Assembly (NCBI GenBank): GCA_009777355.1
Contig: WRMA01000010.1
Coordinates: 1 to 36,665 of the forward strand
Origin: Oscillospiraceae bacterium
GTDB lineage: Bacteria; Bacillota; Clostridia; Oscillospirales; WRJC01
Direction of reading: 5' to 3'
DNA length: 36,665 nucleotides
Shown: positions 13,305 through 21,438 of the stretch, one piece after another
Layout of the letters: the number at the start of each line of letters is the position of its first letter
How positions within the stretch are numbered: position 1 is the first letter of the stretch
Position numbers and translations under genes: made by a program
The notes under the pieces: model-generated
The model's database searches: none
What the model was told of the DNA's origin: nothing
Seen by the model: the letters and a program-made list of their open reading frames with translations, nothing else

Positions 13305-14996
13305 TCAATCCGTAAAATACGTCAGTTTAAGCAGTTCGCCGACCGACGTCTTTTTTTCCAGGACTAAATTCAGCAGACTTTCCCGCAGGCTTTTCATTTT
13401 TTTATTCGCCTTTATATAACCGTAAATATCTTCGGCCGGAGATTTCTTTGAAATCATGCTTCTTATATTCGAATCGATATATAGAATCTCATGGACGGCG
13501 GCGCGTCCTTTAAATCCGGTGTTGTTGCAGTTATGGCAGCCCGCGCCCCTCGCGAGACTGGGCGCGTCCTTTAAAATCAGCCCGGGTTCGCTCCCGGACG
13601 GGGTATATTCTTCATAGCAGTTACGGCATATTTTTTTTACGAGGCGCTGCGCGGCGACGCCGATAAGGGAGTTTGCGAGAAGATATTCTTCCACTCCCAT
13701 ATCGATAAGCCTGACTATTGCCGAGACCGAATCGTTGGTGTGCAGAGACGACAGGACAAGATGCCCGGTCAGGGCAGACCGTACCGAAACGGCCGCGGTT
13801 TCCGGGTCCCGGGTCTCTCCTATCATGATGATATCGGGGTCCTGCCTGAGGATTGAACGCAGACCCGACTCAAACGTAAGGCCGGCGGGAGGGTTGATTT
13901 GCGTCTGGTTTATTTTCGGCAGATTTTTTTCTACGGGGTCTTCTATGGCGGCGATATTGACAAGTCTATGCGAGAGCGCTTCCATTATCATATAGAGCGT
14001 GGTCGTTTTTCCGCTGCCGGTCGGCCCGGTTATATATATCAGTCCGTGCGGAGCTTTTAATATATCCGTCATTTTCTCAAAATCTTCCCGGTCCATACCG
14101 AAAGTGTCCGCGTTGTCGAGAACCGTATTCCGGTCCATAAACCTCAGGACTATTTTTTCGCCGTATACCGTGGGCATGACCGAAACGCGGACGTTTATCT
14201 CGGCGTCTTCCAGTTTTGCGCTGAAGCGCCCGTCCTGGGGTATGCGTTTTTCGGCTATGTCGAGACCGGACAAAATTTTTATCCTCGAGACCATAGAATT
14301 ATGCAGAGACTTTGCAATAGTCAGGTAATCGACGATTTGACCGTCGATACGGATTCTTATATTTATATTATTCTCAAACGGTTCTATATGAATATCGCTC
14401 GCTCCCGCGCCGCGCGCCTTATAAAGCGTTGAATTTATAAGCGAGACTACGGGAGTATCTCCGGACGTTTCCGAAATATCGATTTTTAAATCCGTAAGAG
14501 GGCGCGCTCCGGTTTTTGCGGCGGTTTCGTTCGCTCCCCGGGCGGCTTTCTGAGCTTCGATTTCAGAGTAGAACTCGTCTATGGCCTTTAAAATATCGTC
14601 TCTTTTACAGATTCTCGTTTCGATTTGCATACGGGTAATTAACTTTACTTCTTCGAGAGCGTAATAATTAAGCGGGTCGTTTATGCATAAAATCAAAACG
14701 GAATTTTCCATATTAGCCGCGATAAGACAGTATTTGAGGGCGGTCGCCTTGGGTACTCTCGCGACTGCCTTTAAATCGACGGGAACGTCGCTTAAAGATA
14801 TATATTTTAAGTTAAGCTGCCTGGACAGCGCCGACAGTATCCTGTCCTCCGAAAGTATATTATTTTCGATTAATATATCTCCGAGCCGTTTTTTACCGCC
14901 GGACTCTTTTTGCAGACTTAACGCGCGTTCAAGCCGTTCGCGGGTTATATATCCCGACTCGAGCAGAACCTCGCCGAGTCTTAATGGCGCGCCCAT
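13305..14996 (-). CDS. pilB: Pilus extension ATPase PilB/GspE, with MshEN domain
   Basis: A 563-residue secretion ATPase that powers pilus assembly at the cytoplasmic face of the membrane. The N-terminus (residues ~6-60) is an MshEN pair: RLGEVLLESGYITRERLERALSLQ-type and RLGDILIENNILSEDRILSALSRQ-type motifs, known in other PilB/MshE proteins to bind cyclic di-GMP. The core has Walker A GPTGSGKTTT, the Asp-box region, Walker B IIMIGETRDPETA and the His box GHLVLSSLHTND. Two C..C pairs (CRNCY and CHNCNNTG) form the zinc-binding element typical of the family. Start ATG 14996 follows GGGAGGAG. This is the first gene of the pilus operon. No pilT paralogue is seen in the window. Confidence 0.95.
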   Translation of the reverse strand: MGAPLRLGEVLLESGYITRERLERALSLQKESGGKKRLGDILIENNILSEDRILSALSRQLNLKYISLSDVPVDLKAVARVPKATALKYCLIAANMENSVLILCINDPLNYYALEEVKLITRMQIETRICKRDDILKAIDEFYSEIEAQKAARGANETAAKTGARPLTDLKIDISETSGDTPVVSLINSTLYKARGAGASDIHIEPFENNINIRIRIDGQIVDYLTIAKSLHNSMVSRIKILSGLDIAEKRIPQDGRFSAKLEDAEINVRVSVMPTVYGEKIVLRFMDRNTVLDNADTFGMDREDFEKMTDILKAPHGLIYITGPTGSGKTTTLYMIMEALSHRLVNIAAIEDPVEKNLPKINQTQINPPAGLTFESGLRSILRQDPDIIMIGETRDPETAAVSVRSALTGHLVLSSLHTNDSVSAIVRLIDMGVEEYLLANSLIGVAAQRLVKKICRNCYEEYTPSGSEPGLILKDAPSLARGAGCHNCNNTGFKGRAAVHEILYIDSNIRSMISKKSPAEDIYGYIKANKKMKSLRESLLNLVLEKKTSVGELLKLTYFTD

Positions 14997-15181
14997 ACGA
15001 ATCTCCTCCCGGAATTTATAATTATTTTATTAAATATATTAAATAATAGTATGCAGAATCGGGATAAAATCTATGCGGAATTTTTATTTTAAATTTTCTT
15101 AAAATACGCTTTTATTTAAATTAAAAATATGATAGAATATATTTATATTGTTTTAATTAAATTTTAGAGGAGATTTTATTC
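14997..15181. other. Divergent intergenic region between pilB and the glycoside hydrolase
   Basis: 185 bases, very A+T-rich, carrying the start signals for the pilus operon (-) and the glycoside hydrolase (+). The pilB ribosome site GGGAGGAG and the hydrolase site AGAGGAG are clear. I could not pick a convincing pilB promoter; a TACTAT/TATTAT-like -10 occurs near 15040-15055 on the - strand without a good -35. Confidence 0.5.
15110..15138 (+). promoter_or_regulatory. Weak candidate promoter for the glycoside hydrolase gene
   Basis: TTTTAT, 17 bases, TAGAAT, ~43 bases before the ATG. The -35 is poor, as expected if an activator is needed. The five bases just upstream (TACGC) also precede the -35 of the Gfo/Idh operon promoter and the DUF1385 promoter in this window. 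Confidence 0.35.
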
Positions 15182-17050
15182 ATGGAATTTAGGCTTAATT
15201 TATCCGCGAAATATAATTACGCGAAAAACTATAACGGCGAGAAAGACAAATATATTTTTGAAAGGCACGGAGGCGAGGTTTTTTTTGAGGTAAACGGGAA
15301 GATTCCCCCGGAATGTAAATATTTCGCGTTCGATATCGAGAACCCGCAGGATTTTTCGGCAAGAATAGAAATCAGGTTTTATAAGGCGAAAATTTCGGAA
15401 CCCGCCGAATGGTTCATGGAAAACCCCGATTTTTCCATAACTACCGGCGTTCTGCCTTTTATTAAGACGACGGTTGAAATCCCGGTTTCTTATCTTGACG
15501 GTCAGAGACTGTTCGGGGAACGGCGCAAGGGTATATTAAAGACCGTCGTAAACGGCAAACGCATGAATCCCGACGATATAGCGTATATCGGCGTATATAT
15601 GGCGAAATGCCATATCAGGCCCGTTCTCGGCATAAGCGGCGCGCGTTTCGCTTCCGAAGCCTCTCCCCCAAGCGATTTCAATTTCGATTCCCTTATCGAC
15701 GGATTCGGTCAGTGGAACCAGAAAGACTGGAAAAACAAAACAAAATCTATTGAAGAATTAAAGTTATACCTCGACGGCGAACTGAAAAAAGCCGGGGAGT
15801 TTCTGAAAGATTACAAAGACGGGTTTTACGGGAGCGGCGAATCCGGCTATAAAGCGACGGGATATTTCAGAACGGAAAAACTGCCGGAAAATAAATTTAT
15901 TATGGTCGCGCCCGACGGCAGGGAATTTTTCGGGTTCGGCTGCGACTGCGTGGGCTTGAACATAAGCGGACCTCTTGAAAACGGCGAGACTATTAATTTT
16001 CTCGAAGAAAACCTGCGTAAAGTATGGGGAGATTTATACTATGAAAACTGGCAGGTTCTGACTAAATACCGGCTGATTAAATGGGGAATAAACACTATCG
16101 CCGCGTGGAGCGATATAAAATTCGCGAAACAGAGTAAAATCCCCTACGTATTTATTTTAAACGGATACCCGTCGTCAGAAAACTGCATTTACCGCGATTT
16201 CCCCGACGTATTTTCAGACGAGTTCAAATCAAATTCGGAAATTTACGCGAAAGCTCTGGAAGAATTCAGAGGAGACCCGTATTTAATCGGCTATTTTATG
16301 TCGAACGAACCTAACTGGGCGTTTGTCTGGGGGTTAAATTTAGGATATGAAACTTTTATTTCTCCCGGTCATATAAAATCTAAACGGGAATTAATTAAAT
16401 TTTTAGAGAGCGAATACGGCGGCGTTATAGATGATTTAAATTTAGATTTTGACACGGATTTCAAAGATTTCGGCGATATAATAAACGCGGGAATAAACAC
16501 GAAAATATCTGAAAAAGCAGTAAAGCGGCTCGATAAATTTTCAAAGATTTTAATTAGAGAGTACATAAAAATCCCCGCCCTGGCGTTAAAATCAGTAGAC
16601 GCGGAGCATTTGAACCTGGGTATACGCTACGCCTTTATATCGAACGACGATTTATTTGAGGGCAGGGAATATTTCGACGTTTTCTCGATAAACTGCTATG
16701 ATAATTACCCCGAAAAAGCGATAGAGCGAGTCGCCCAAAAAACTAATATGCCCGTTATGCTGGGCGAATTTCATTTCGGCGCGCTCGACGCGGGTCTCCC
16801 CGCGACGGGAATCAGGGGCGTCGAAAGCCAGAAAGACAGGGGCAAGGCGATAAACGAATATATAAGCGGGGCGAAAAATACAAGGCAATGCGTCGGAGCG
16901 CATTATTTCCAGTTGAACGACCAGCCGTATCTCGGCAGATTCGACGGCGAGAACTACAACATAGGACTGGTTGACATATGCTGCGTGGAATATTCTGAGC
17001 TGACAGATATAATCTCCCCCGTCGAGCGAATCCCGGAGATTTTCTTCTGA
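15182..17050 (+). CDS. Clan GH-A glycoside hydrolase, agarase/GH42-like
   Basis: A 622-residue protein without signal peptide, so probably cytoplasmic. The N-terminal ~180 residues look like a beta-sandwich. The catalytic TIM barrel starts near GYFRTEKLPENKFIMVAPDGREFFGFGCDCV, a segment resembling the Gly-rich opening of beta-agarase-like enzymes. The clan GH-A acid/base is likely the Glu in YFMSNEPNW (~residue 376), and the nucleophile the Glu in PVMLGEFHFG (~residue 528). The GH family and substrate cannot be set by eye; a beta-galactoside or other plant or algal oligosaccharide is plausible. The gene has AGAGGAG before ATG and ends at a strong terminator. It converges with the HPt gene and the Gfo/Idh operon, which may process the released sugar. 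Confidence 0.75.
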   Translation: MEFRLNLSAKYNYAKNYNGEKDKYIFERHGGEVFFEVNGKIPPECKYFAFDIENPQDFSARIEIRFYKAKISEPAEWFMENPDFSITTGVLPFIKTTVEIPVSYLDGQRLFGERRKGILKTVVNGKRMNPDDIAYIGVYMAKCHIRPVLGISGARFASEASPPSDFNFDSLIDGFGQWNQKDWKNKTKSIEELKLYLDGELKKAGEFLKDYKDGFYGSGESGYKATGYFRTEKLPENKFIMVAPDGREFFGFGCDCVGLNISGPLENGETINFLEENLRKVWGDLYYENWQVLTKYRLIKWGINTIAAWSDIKFAKQSKIPYVFILNGYPSSENCIYRDFPDVFSDEFKSNSEIYAKALEEFRGDPYLIGYFMSNEPNWAFVWGLNLGYETFISPGHIKSKRELIKFLESEYGGVIDDLNLDFDTDFKDFGDIINAGINTKISEKAVKRLDKFSKILIREYIKIPALALKSVDAEHLNLGIRYAFISNDDLFEGREYFDVFSINCYDNYPEKAIERVAQKTNMPVMLGEFHFGALDAGLPATGIRGVESQKDRGKAINEYISGAKNTRQCVGAHYFQLNDQPYLGRFDGENYNIGLVDICCVEYSELTDIISPVERIPEIFF

Positions 17051-17060
17051 TGATAAAAAC

Positions 17061-17095
17061 AAAAAAACCGGCGTTAATTCTACGCCGGTTTTTTT
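17061..17095. terminator. Bidirectional rho-independent terminator
   Basis: A perfect 14-bp inverted repeat, AAAAAAACCGGCGT, loop TAATTCT, ACGCCGGTTTTTTT. The A/T ends make a U-tract in either direction, so it can end both the glycoside hydrolase transcript (+) and the HPt/Gfo-Idh transcript (-). Confidence 0.95.
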
Positions 17096-17112
17096 ATTTA
17101 TAGTTCTATCTT

Positions 17113-17460
17113 CTATGAGTTTTCCTCAATCCATGAATTTACGGCTTCGATTGTCCGGCTGACCGCAAGTTTCAGTTCCGCCGGATTAATATTTATATCG
17201 CCGTTCTTTAATTTAATATCCGCGTTTTCCATCCCCGACTTCAAATAATCGAGCGACAAATTCGCGGCGACTCCTTTCAGCGCGTGAGCCGACTCCTCCG
17301 CCGTCCTGACGGCGGCGGCGGCCGTATTGATTTTTTCCAGTAAATCGGCAAGCATACTGTTGATATCTTCGCCGGCTTTTATTAAAAGTTTAAGATACAG
17401 TTCTCTGTTATTGTTCAGACGCGCCATGGCGTTGTCCGCGTTAATAAAATTAGTATCCAC
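17113..17460 (-). CDS. Histidine phosphotransfer (HPt) domain protein
   Basis: A 115-residue all-helical protein whose core SAHALKGVAANLSLDYL is the HPt phospho-acceptor motif, with His59 as the expected phosphorylated residue. HPt proteins pass phosphate between receiver domains in multi-step relays. Start is GTG 17460, seven bases after AAGGGTGG. It lies 51 bases downstream of the second Gfo/Idh gene and just before the bidirectional terminator, so it is probably the last gene of the sugar operon. No histidine kinase or response regulator is near, so its partners are elsewhere. Confidence 0.85.
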   Translation of the reverse strand: MDTNFINADNAMARLNNNRELYLKLLIKAGEDINSMLADLLEKINTAAAAVRTAEESAHALKGVAANLSLDYLKSGMENADIKLKNGDININPAELKLAVSRTIEAVNSWIEENS

Positions 17461-17511
17461 AACACAGCCACCCTTCCTTTCAATTAATAATCATTGATTA
17501 ATAATCACTAA

Positions 17512-18576
17512 TTATTTATAATATCTGTCTATTTTGACCGCTCTGCCCGTTTCGCTTGATTCGAATATCGCCGTTATAACCTGCATCGCCTTTCGGACTT
17601 CTTCTGGTTTTACTATTAATTCGGCTTCGCCGTCCAGAACCGCCATTATATTTTTGTAATAATCGCACCAGTCGGTCGCGACTTCGGGCAGCGGCAGTTC
17701 CTCGAGGGTTTCTTTCGGACGGGGAGCCATCGTTCTCGTCGGGCCGCCTTCGGTCTGGACGATTTCCTGCTCCCACGCCATTTCAAAATCTTTCGCGTGG
17801 GTTATCCTGCCGTTACATTCCCAGTCGTTTACGACTACCGCTCCGCCGTCTCCGCACACGTACCATCTGGGAAGCCTCTCTAAATTATACGTACCGACTT
17901 CGATTTGCGCCGTCAGGCCGCTGTCGAATCTCAAAACCGCCTTAAAATAATCGTCGACTTCGGGAGTTTTGACAGAGTGTAAATTCGCGTAGACTTCGCT
18001 GACCGGTTCTTTGAGCATCCATAATATCTGGTCGATTAAATGCACTCCCCAGTCGAAGACCATGCCGCCTCCCGCGACTTTATACGCTCTCCAGCCGTGC
18101 ATCACGCCGTTCTGACCCATAACTCTCGATTCAATCGTATAGGGTTTTCCCACAAGTCCGGTTTCTATGGTTTTTTTGATAATCTGAAAATCCCTGTCCC
18201 AGCGTCTGTTCTGGTGGACGGTGAATAATTTCCCGGTACTCTTGGCGGCGGCGTGCATAGCGTCGAAGTCTTCCATGTTCATTGCGACTGGTTTTTCGCA
18301 TACTACGTGCTTGCCGGCTTCGAGGGCCGAAATTACCATGCATTTGTGAAAATTATTGGGAGTCGCAACAAGAACTATATCAAAGCCGCCGTCCGAAAGA
18401 AAATCATCGAGATTTTCATAGGCTTTAAGCCCGCGCGATTTCGCCGCGGCGAGTCTGTCGGGATTAATATCGTAAGCCGCTACTACTTCCAGACCTTCTA
18501 TGCTTTTTTTTATATTCTCGTGATGCCAGCCCGCGGCCACTCCGCCGTAGCCGATTATGCCCATTTTATGCGCCAT
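17512..18576 (-). CDS. Gfo/Idh/MocA family oxidoreductase (second copy)
   Basis: A 354-residue NAD(P)-dependent sugar dehydrogenase. The Rossmann start is KMGIIGYGGVAAGWH; AGKHVVCEKPVA is the family signature with the EKP catalytic-site motif; the C-terminal alpha/beta domain includes GGGMVFDWGVHLIDQILWML, with Asp/His of the substrate site. These enzymes oxidise a hydroxyl on sugars or inositols, or act on glycosides at C3. The start is ATG 18576 after AGAGGTG; the GTG at 18585 overlaps that site. It follows the TIM-barrel isomerase by 40 bases and shares its operon with another, only distantly similar family member. Confidence 0.92.
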   Translation of the reverse strand: MAHKMGIIGYGGVAAGWHHENIKKSIEGLEVVAAYDINPDRLAAAKSRGLKAYENLDDFLSDGGFDIVLVATPNNFHKCMVISALEAGKHVVCEKPVAMNMEDFDAMHAAAKSTGKLFTVHQNRRWDRDFQIIKKTIETGLVGKPYTIESRVMGQNGVMHGWRAYKVAGGGMVFDWGVHLIDQILWMLKEPVSEVYANLHSVKTPEVDDYFKAVLRFDSGLTAQIEVGTYNLERLPRWYVCGDGGAVVVNDWECNGRITHAKDFEMAWEQEIVQTEGGPTRTMAPRPKETLEELPLPEVATDWCDYYKNIMAVLDGEAELIVKPEEVRKAMQVITAIFESSETGRAVKIDRYYK

Positions 18577-18616
18577 ATATAACACCTCTTTTTTTTAATT
18601 TATAATTATTAACTGA

Positions 18617-19588
18617 CTAAGCCCATGATATTTCAGTAGGCTTCGGTTCGTTGATAATAGCCTGCTTCAGGAAATAAACGGCCTTTTCGAGACCTTCTTT
18701 TGGAGTCATGAGACTGTCCTCGTGTTCTATGCTCATAACAAAATCATAGCCGATTAACCTCAGCGCGCTGATTATCTCGCGCCACGTCTGCATATTGTGA
18801 CCGTAACCGACGCTTCTGAACACCCACGAACGATTGATTTCGTCAGTATAGTGCTTAACGTCGAGAACTCCGTTCGCAATCGTATTATACTCGTCGATTT
18901 TCACGTCTTTCGCGTGGAAATGCTGAATAACCGGACCGAGGTCTCTTATCGCCTTAACCGGGTCGATTCCCTGCCAGAATAAATGCGACGGGTCGAAATT
19001 CGCGCCTATCGTTATACCGTCGACGGCGTTTCTGAGTTTTAAAAGCGTCTCGGGATTATAGGCGCAGAACCCGGGATGCATCTCGAGGGCGATTTTCGTC
19101 ACGCCGTGATTTTTCGCAAATTCAGCCGTTTTCTTCCAGTACGGGATTAGAACGCCGTTCCACTGATAATCTAATATATCGAGAAAATCTCCCGGCCACG
19201 GACAGGTTACCCAGTTCGGGTATTTCGCGCCTTCGGAATCTCCGGGGCAGCCCGAAAAAGTTATAACCGTATCGATTCCGAGTTTTTCGGCGAGCAGTAC
19301 GGCGTTCTCAAAATCGCCGCGGAAAGCTCCCGCTTCTTCTTTGTTCGGGTGAACGGGGTTGCCGTGGCAGGACAGCGCGCTGATTATCATGCCGTTATCC
19401 GATACGAGTTTCCGCAAATCTTTTATCTTCGACTCGTCTTTTAAAAGCTCGGCGGGATTGCAGTGCGAATTTCCCGGATAGCCTCCGCAGCCGAGTTCGA
19501 CCGATTCGACCCCCAGCGACGCGAGATACTTTACCGCCTGTTCAAGCGGTTCGTTTGCCAATATGGCGGTAAACACGCCAAGTTTCAT
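18617..19588 (-). CDS. Sugar phosphate isomerase/epimerase (AP endonuclease 2 family TIM barrel)
   Basis: A 323-residue xylose-isomerase-like TIM barrel. The metal site is visible as ALEMHPGF (Glu), FDPSHLFWQG (Asp, His), HFHAKD (His) and SIEHED (Glu). The family includes sugar epimerases and isomerases such as IolE, IolI and YcjR, and the catalytic subunit of some 3-keto-glycoside-cleaving enzymes. Here it sits between two Gfo/Idh/MocA dehydrogenases, an arrangement known for 3-keto-sugar and inositol-type pathways. Start ATG follows AAGGAG. The exact reaction cannot be read from the sequence. Confidence 0.9.
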   Translation of the reverse strand: MKLGVFTAILANEPLEQAVKYLASLGVESVELGCGGYPGNSHCNPAELLKDESKIKDLRKLVSDNGMIISALSCHGNPVHPNKEEAGAFRGDFENAVLLAEKLGIDTVITFSGCPGDSEGAKYPNWVTCPWPGDFLDILDYQWNGVLIPYWKKTAEFAKNHGVTKIALEMHPGFCAYNPETLLKLRNAVDGITIGANFDPSHLFWQGIDPVKAIRDLGPVIQHFHAKDVKIDEYNTIANGVLDVKHYTDEINRSWVFRSVGYGHNMQTWREIISALRLIGYDFVMSIEHEDSLMTPKEGLEKAVYFLKQAIINEPKPTEISWA

Positions 19589-19620
19589 AATTCAAGAACT
19601 CCTTTATTATATTTTATGTT

Positions 19621-20715
19621 TTAAAAATAGAACGGTTTGCCGGTTTCGGCCGATTTATATATGCCTTCGAGAATCTGCGTAACGACGAACGCCTGCTCGG
19701 GCAGAACCAGCGGAGCTTTATCATTTACGACTGCGTCTATCCAGAGTCTCGCCTCTCTGTCCGCGGGGCTTTCCGCGCTGCCTTCGTAGAAAGCGACGCC
19801 CGCCGCGCTCAACGCGGGAGTGAGCACGTACTGTTTATCGTTTTTGACTCCGTTTATTCTCAAACTTCCCTGGTCGGGCATATCGGCTCCGGCCTTCGTT
19901 CCGCATATCGTCGTAACCGCTTCTTTTGAATCTATAATATTCAACGCCCACGACGCTTCGAGATATATAGTCGCGCCGTTTTCCATAACTATAAAGCCGA
20001 ACGCCGAATCTTCGACCGTGAATTTTTCAGGGTCCCAGTCTCCCCACGGGTTTCCTGATTTTGTCTGGTCGTTTAACTTATGGAAAGTCGTTCCGACGCA
20101 GAACTTTGGCTTGTAATTATCCATTGTCCAGAGGGTGAGGTCGAGAGCGTGGGTGCCTATGTCTATGAGCGGACCGCCGCCCTGTTTTTCGCCGTCGAGA
20201 AACACTCCCCACGTCGGAACGGCTCTTCTTCTGATTGCCGTCGCTTTAGCGTAGTAAATATCCCCGAAAGTACCGGCTTCGGCTTCGGCTTTCAGGAACT
20301 GCGAATCGGCCCTGTGGCGTCCCTGATATCCGATAGATAATTTCTTTCCGGTCTTCTTTGCCGCGTCGACCATTTTTTGGGCTTCTGAAGCGGAGACCGC
20401 CATCGGTTTTTCGCACATGACGTGTTTTCCCGCTTCGAGGGCGTCGCAGGTTATGGGGCAGTGCATGGTATTATGGGTCAGGACGTGAACTATTTCGATT
20501 GTTTTGTCTTCGAGAAGTTTTTTATAGCTGTCTTCGCCGACGTAGACCTTTGCGTCCGCCGAACCGTATTTTTCAGCCGCTTTCTCGGCTCTTTCCGCGA
20601 TTAAGTCGCAGAACGCGACCATCTCTGCGTTCGGGAGTTTTGCCAGGGACGGCATATGTTTGCCTTCGGCTATGCCTCCGCAGCCTATGATACCGATTCT
20701 GATTTTTTCCGCCAT
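19621..20715 (-). CDS. Gfo/Idh/MocA family oxidoreductase (first copy)
   Basis: A 364-residue NAD(P)-dependent oxidoreductase: Rossmann motif IGIIGCGGIAEGKHMPSL, signature AGKHVMCEKPMAVS, then GYQGRHRADSQFLKAE and GGGPLIDIGTHALDLTLW, with the Asp and His expected in the active site. The ORF track begins at 20817, but the first 34 codons there are promoter DNA; ATG 20715, eight bases after GGAGGA, is the start. First gene of a 3-4 gene operon with the isomerase and second dehydrogenase. The substrate is unknown; it is clearly diverged from the downstream copy, so the two may act on different steps. Confidence 0.92.
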   Translation of the reverse strand: MAEKIRIGIIGCGGIAEGKHMPSLAKLPNAEMVAFCDLIAERAEKAAEKYGSADAKVYVGEDSYKKLLEDKTIEIVHVLTHNTMHCPITCDALEAGKHVMCEKPMAVSASEAQKMVDAAKKTGKKLSIGYQGRHRADSQFLKAEAEAGTFGDIYYAKATAIRRRAVPTWGVFLDGEKQGGGPLIDIGTHALDLTLWTMDNYKPKFCVGTTFHKLNDQTKSGNPWGDWDPEKFTVEDSAFGFIVMENGATIYLEASWALNIIDSKEAVTTICGTKAGADMPDQGSLRINGVKNDKQYVLTPALSAAGVAFYEGSAESPADREARLWIDAVVNDKAPLVLPEQAFVVTQILEGIYKSAETGKPFYF

Positions 20716-20754
20716 AATTTTTTTCCTCCAAAAATAATAAAAATTTTTTTTAAT

Positions 20755-20817
20755 TTGCAAAATTTTATTAAAACTTACGCTGTTTACTATAATAATAAAT
20801 TTTTTAAAATTTTGCAA
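20755..20817. repeat. 13-bp inverted repeat around the Gfo/Idh operon start region
   Basis: TTGCAAAATTTTA (20755-20767) and its exact complement TAAAATTTTGCAA (20805-20817), centres 50 bases apart. One arm covers the -35, the other lies in the leader. This could be a pair of regulator sites, though A+T-rich DNA makes such repeats easier by chance. Confidence 0.55.
20789..20817 (-). promoter_or_regulatory. Sigma-A promoter of the Gfo/Idh sugar operon
   Basis: On the - strand TTGCAA, 17 bases, TATTAT, ending ~73 bases before the first ATG. It has the right spacing and drives the operon that ends at the 17061 terminator. Confidence 0.65.
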
Positions 20818-20826
20818 GCGTAATCT
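20812..20826. promoter_or_regulatory. CcpA cre-like operator at the Gfo/Idh promoter
   Basis: TTGCAAGCGTAATCT matches all defined positions of the cre consensus WTGNAANCGNWNNCW and overlaps the -35. That position would give catabolite repression of the sugar operon when preferred carbon is present. Reported CcpA control is inference. Confidence 0.6.
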
Positions 20827-20868
20827 TATATTTGTTACAAATTATTTATAATCTATATTTAAATATTT

Positions 20869-21243
20869 TTATCTGTAATATTTATAATAGGCGATTACGC
20901 TTCTTTGTTTATTTGAAATTAAATCGAGAGATTCGAGAACGGCGCCTTCGAGAGATAGGAACTCATAGGCTTTCAAATCCCGAGTACGCGCTTTAAACAG
21001 CTCTTTTCCTCCGCAGGAGATAACGATTTCGCCATAGTCCGTTATATGAAAAAAACCGTCTTTGCCTATAATAGTATCTATAATTTCCCCCGACTGGGCG
21101 TCCGTTATTCTCTCGCTGACGTACCTTATTTTTTTCGACGCGATTTTTTGGGCGAATTTTATTCTGTATTCCGGATTGTCCTCGTTATTTTTTTTAATTT
21201 TATTCGATATTTTGTTTTTAATATTTTTAAATAAATCGAGCAT
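20869..21243 (-). CDS. Unknown 124-residue protein
   Basis: Not recognised. The N-terminal ~30 residues are strongly basic and Asn/Lys-rich (LFKNIKNKISNKIKKNNED); the rest looks like a small beta-rich domain with ISCGGKELFKARTRDLKAYEFLSLEGAVLES, ending in an aromatic/basic tail (YYKYYR). No signal peptide or membrane segment, so cytoplasmic. ATG follows GGGGA. It stands alone between the Gfo/Idh promoter (~50 bases before it on the same strand's downstream side) and the divergent ABC exporter. The composition resembles a conserved small protein more than a chance ORF. Confidence 0.7.
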   Translation of the reverse strand: MLDLFKNIKNKISNKIKKNNEDNPEYRIKFAQKIASKKIRYVSERITDAQSGEIIDTIIGKDGFFHITDYGEIVISCGGKELFKARTRDLKAYEFLSLEGAVLESLDLISNKQRSVIAYYKYYR

Positions 21244-21342
21244 ATTCCCCGTATTCTCTTTTTTTATAACAATTATACAAAAAACAACTCTCGATTTGTT
21301 AAATTTTCTATGAAGTTTCCAATAACATTTTTACAAAACGGA

Positions 21343-21371
21343 TTGCTTTTTTTTAATATATTATGTATAAT
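21343..21371 (+). promoter_or_regulatory. Sigma-A promoter for the ABC exporter
   Basis: TTGCTT, 17 bases, TATAAT. This is the best promoter match in the window. Transcription would start near 21378. Confidence 0.75.
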
Positions 21372-21380
21372 GAATACGTG

Positions 21381-21396
21381 GCGCGCGGAGCGCGCG
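21381..21396 (+). promoter_or_regulatory. GC-rich hairpin at the 5' end of the exporter transcript
   Basis: GCGCGC, GGA, GCGCGC lies a few bases after the predicted transcription start in otherwise A+T-rich DNA. It may stabilise the 5' end or be part of a short leader. There is no U-tract directly after it, so a terminator is less likely. Confidence 0.5.
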
Positions 21397-21438
21397 CGAA
21401 ATATTTAATTTTATTTTTATCGGCGGGTGAATTGTTAT

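Noticed and set aside
14680-14693. Another TTTATGCATAAA palindrome
   Set aside because: It lies inside pilB coding sequence with no promoter near, so it is taken as coincidence with the recA palindrome.
21381-21400. Terminator just after the exporter promoter
   Set aside because: The GC-rich hairpin is not followed by a T-tract, and it sits only a few bases from the predicted start of transcription.
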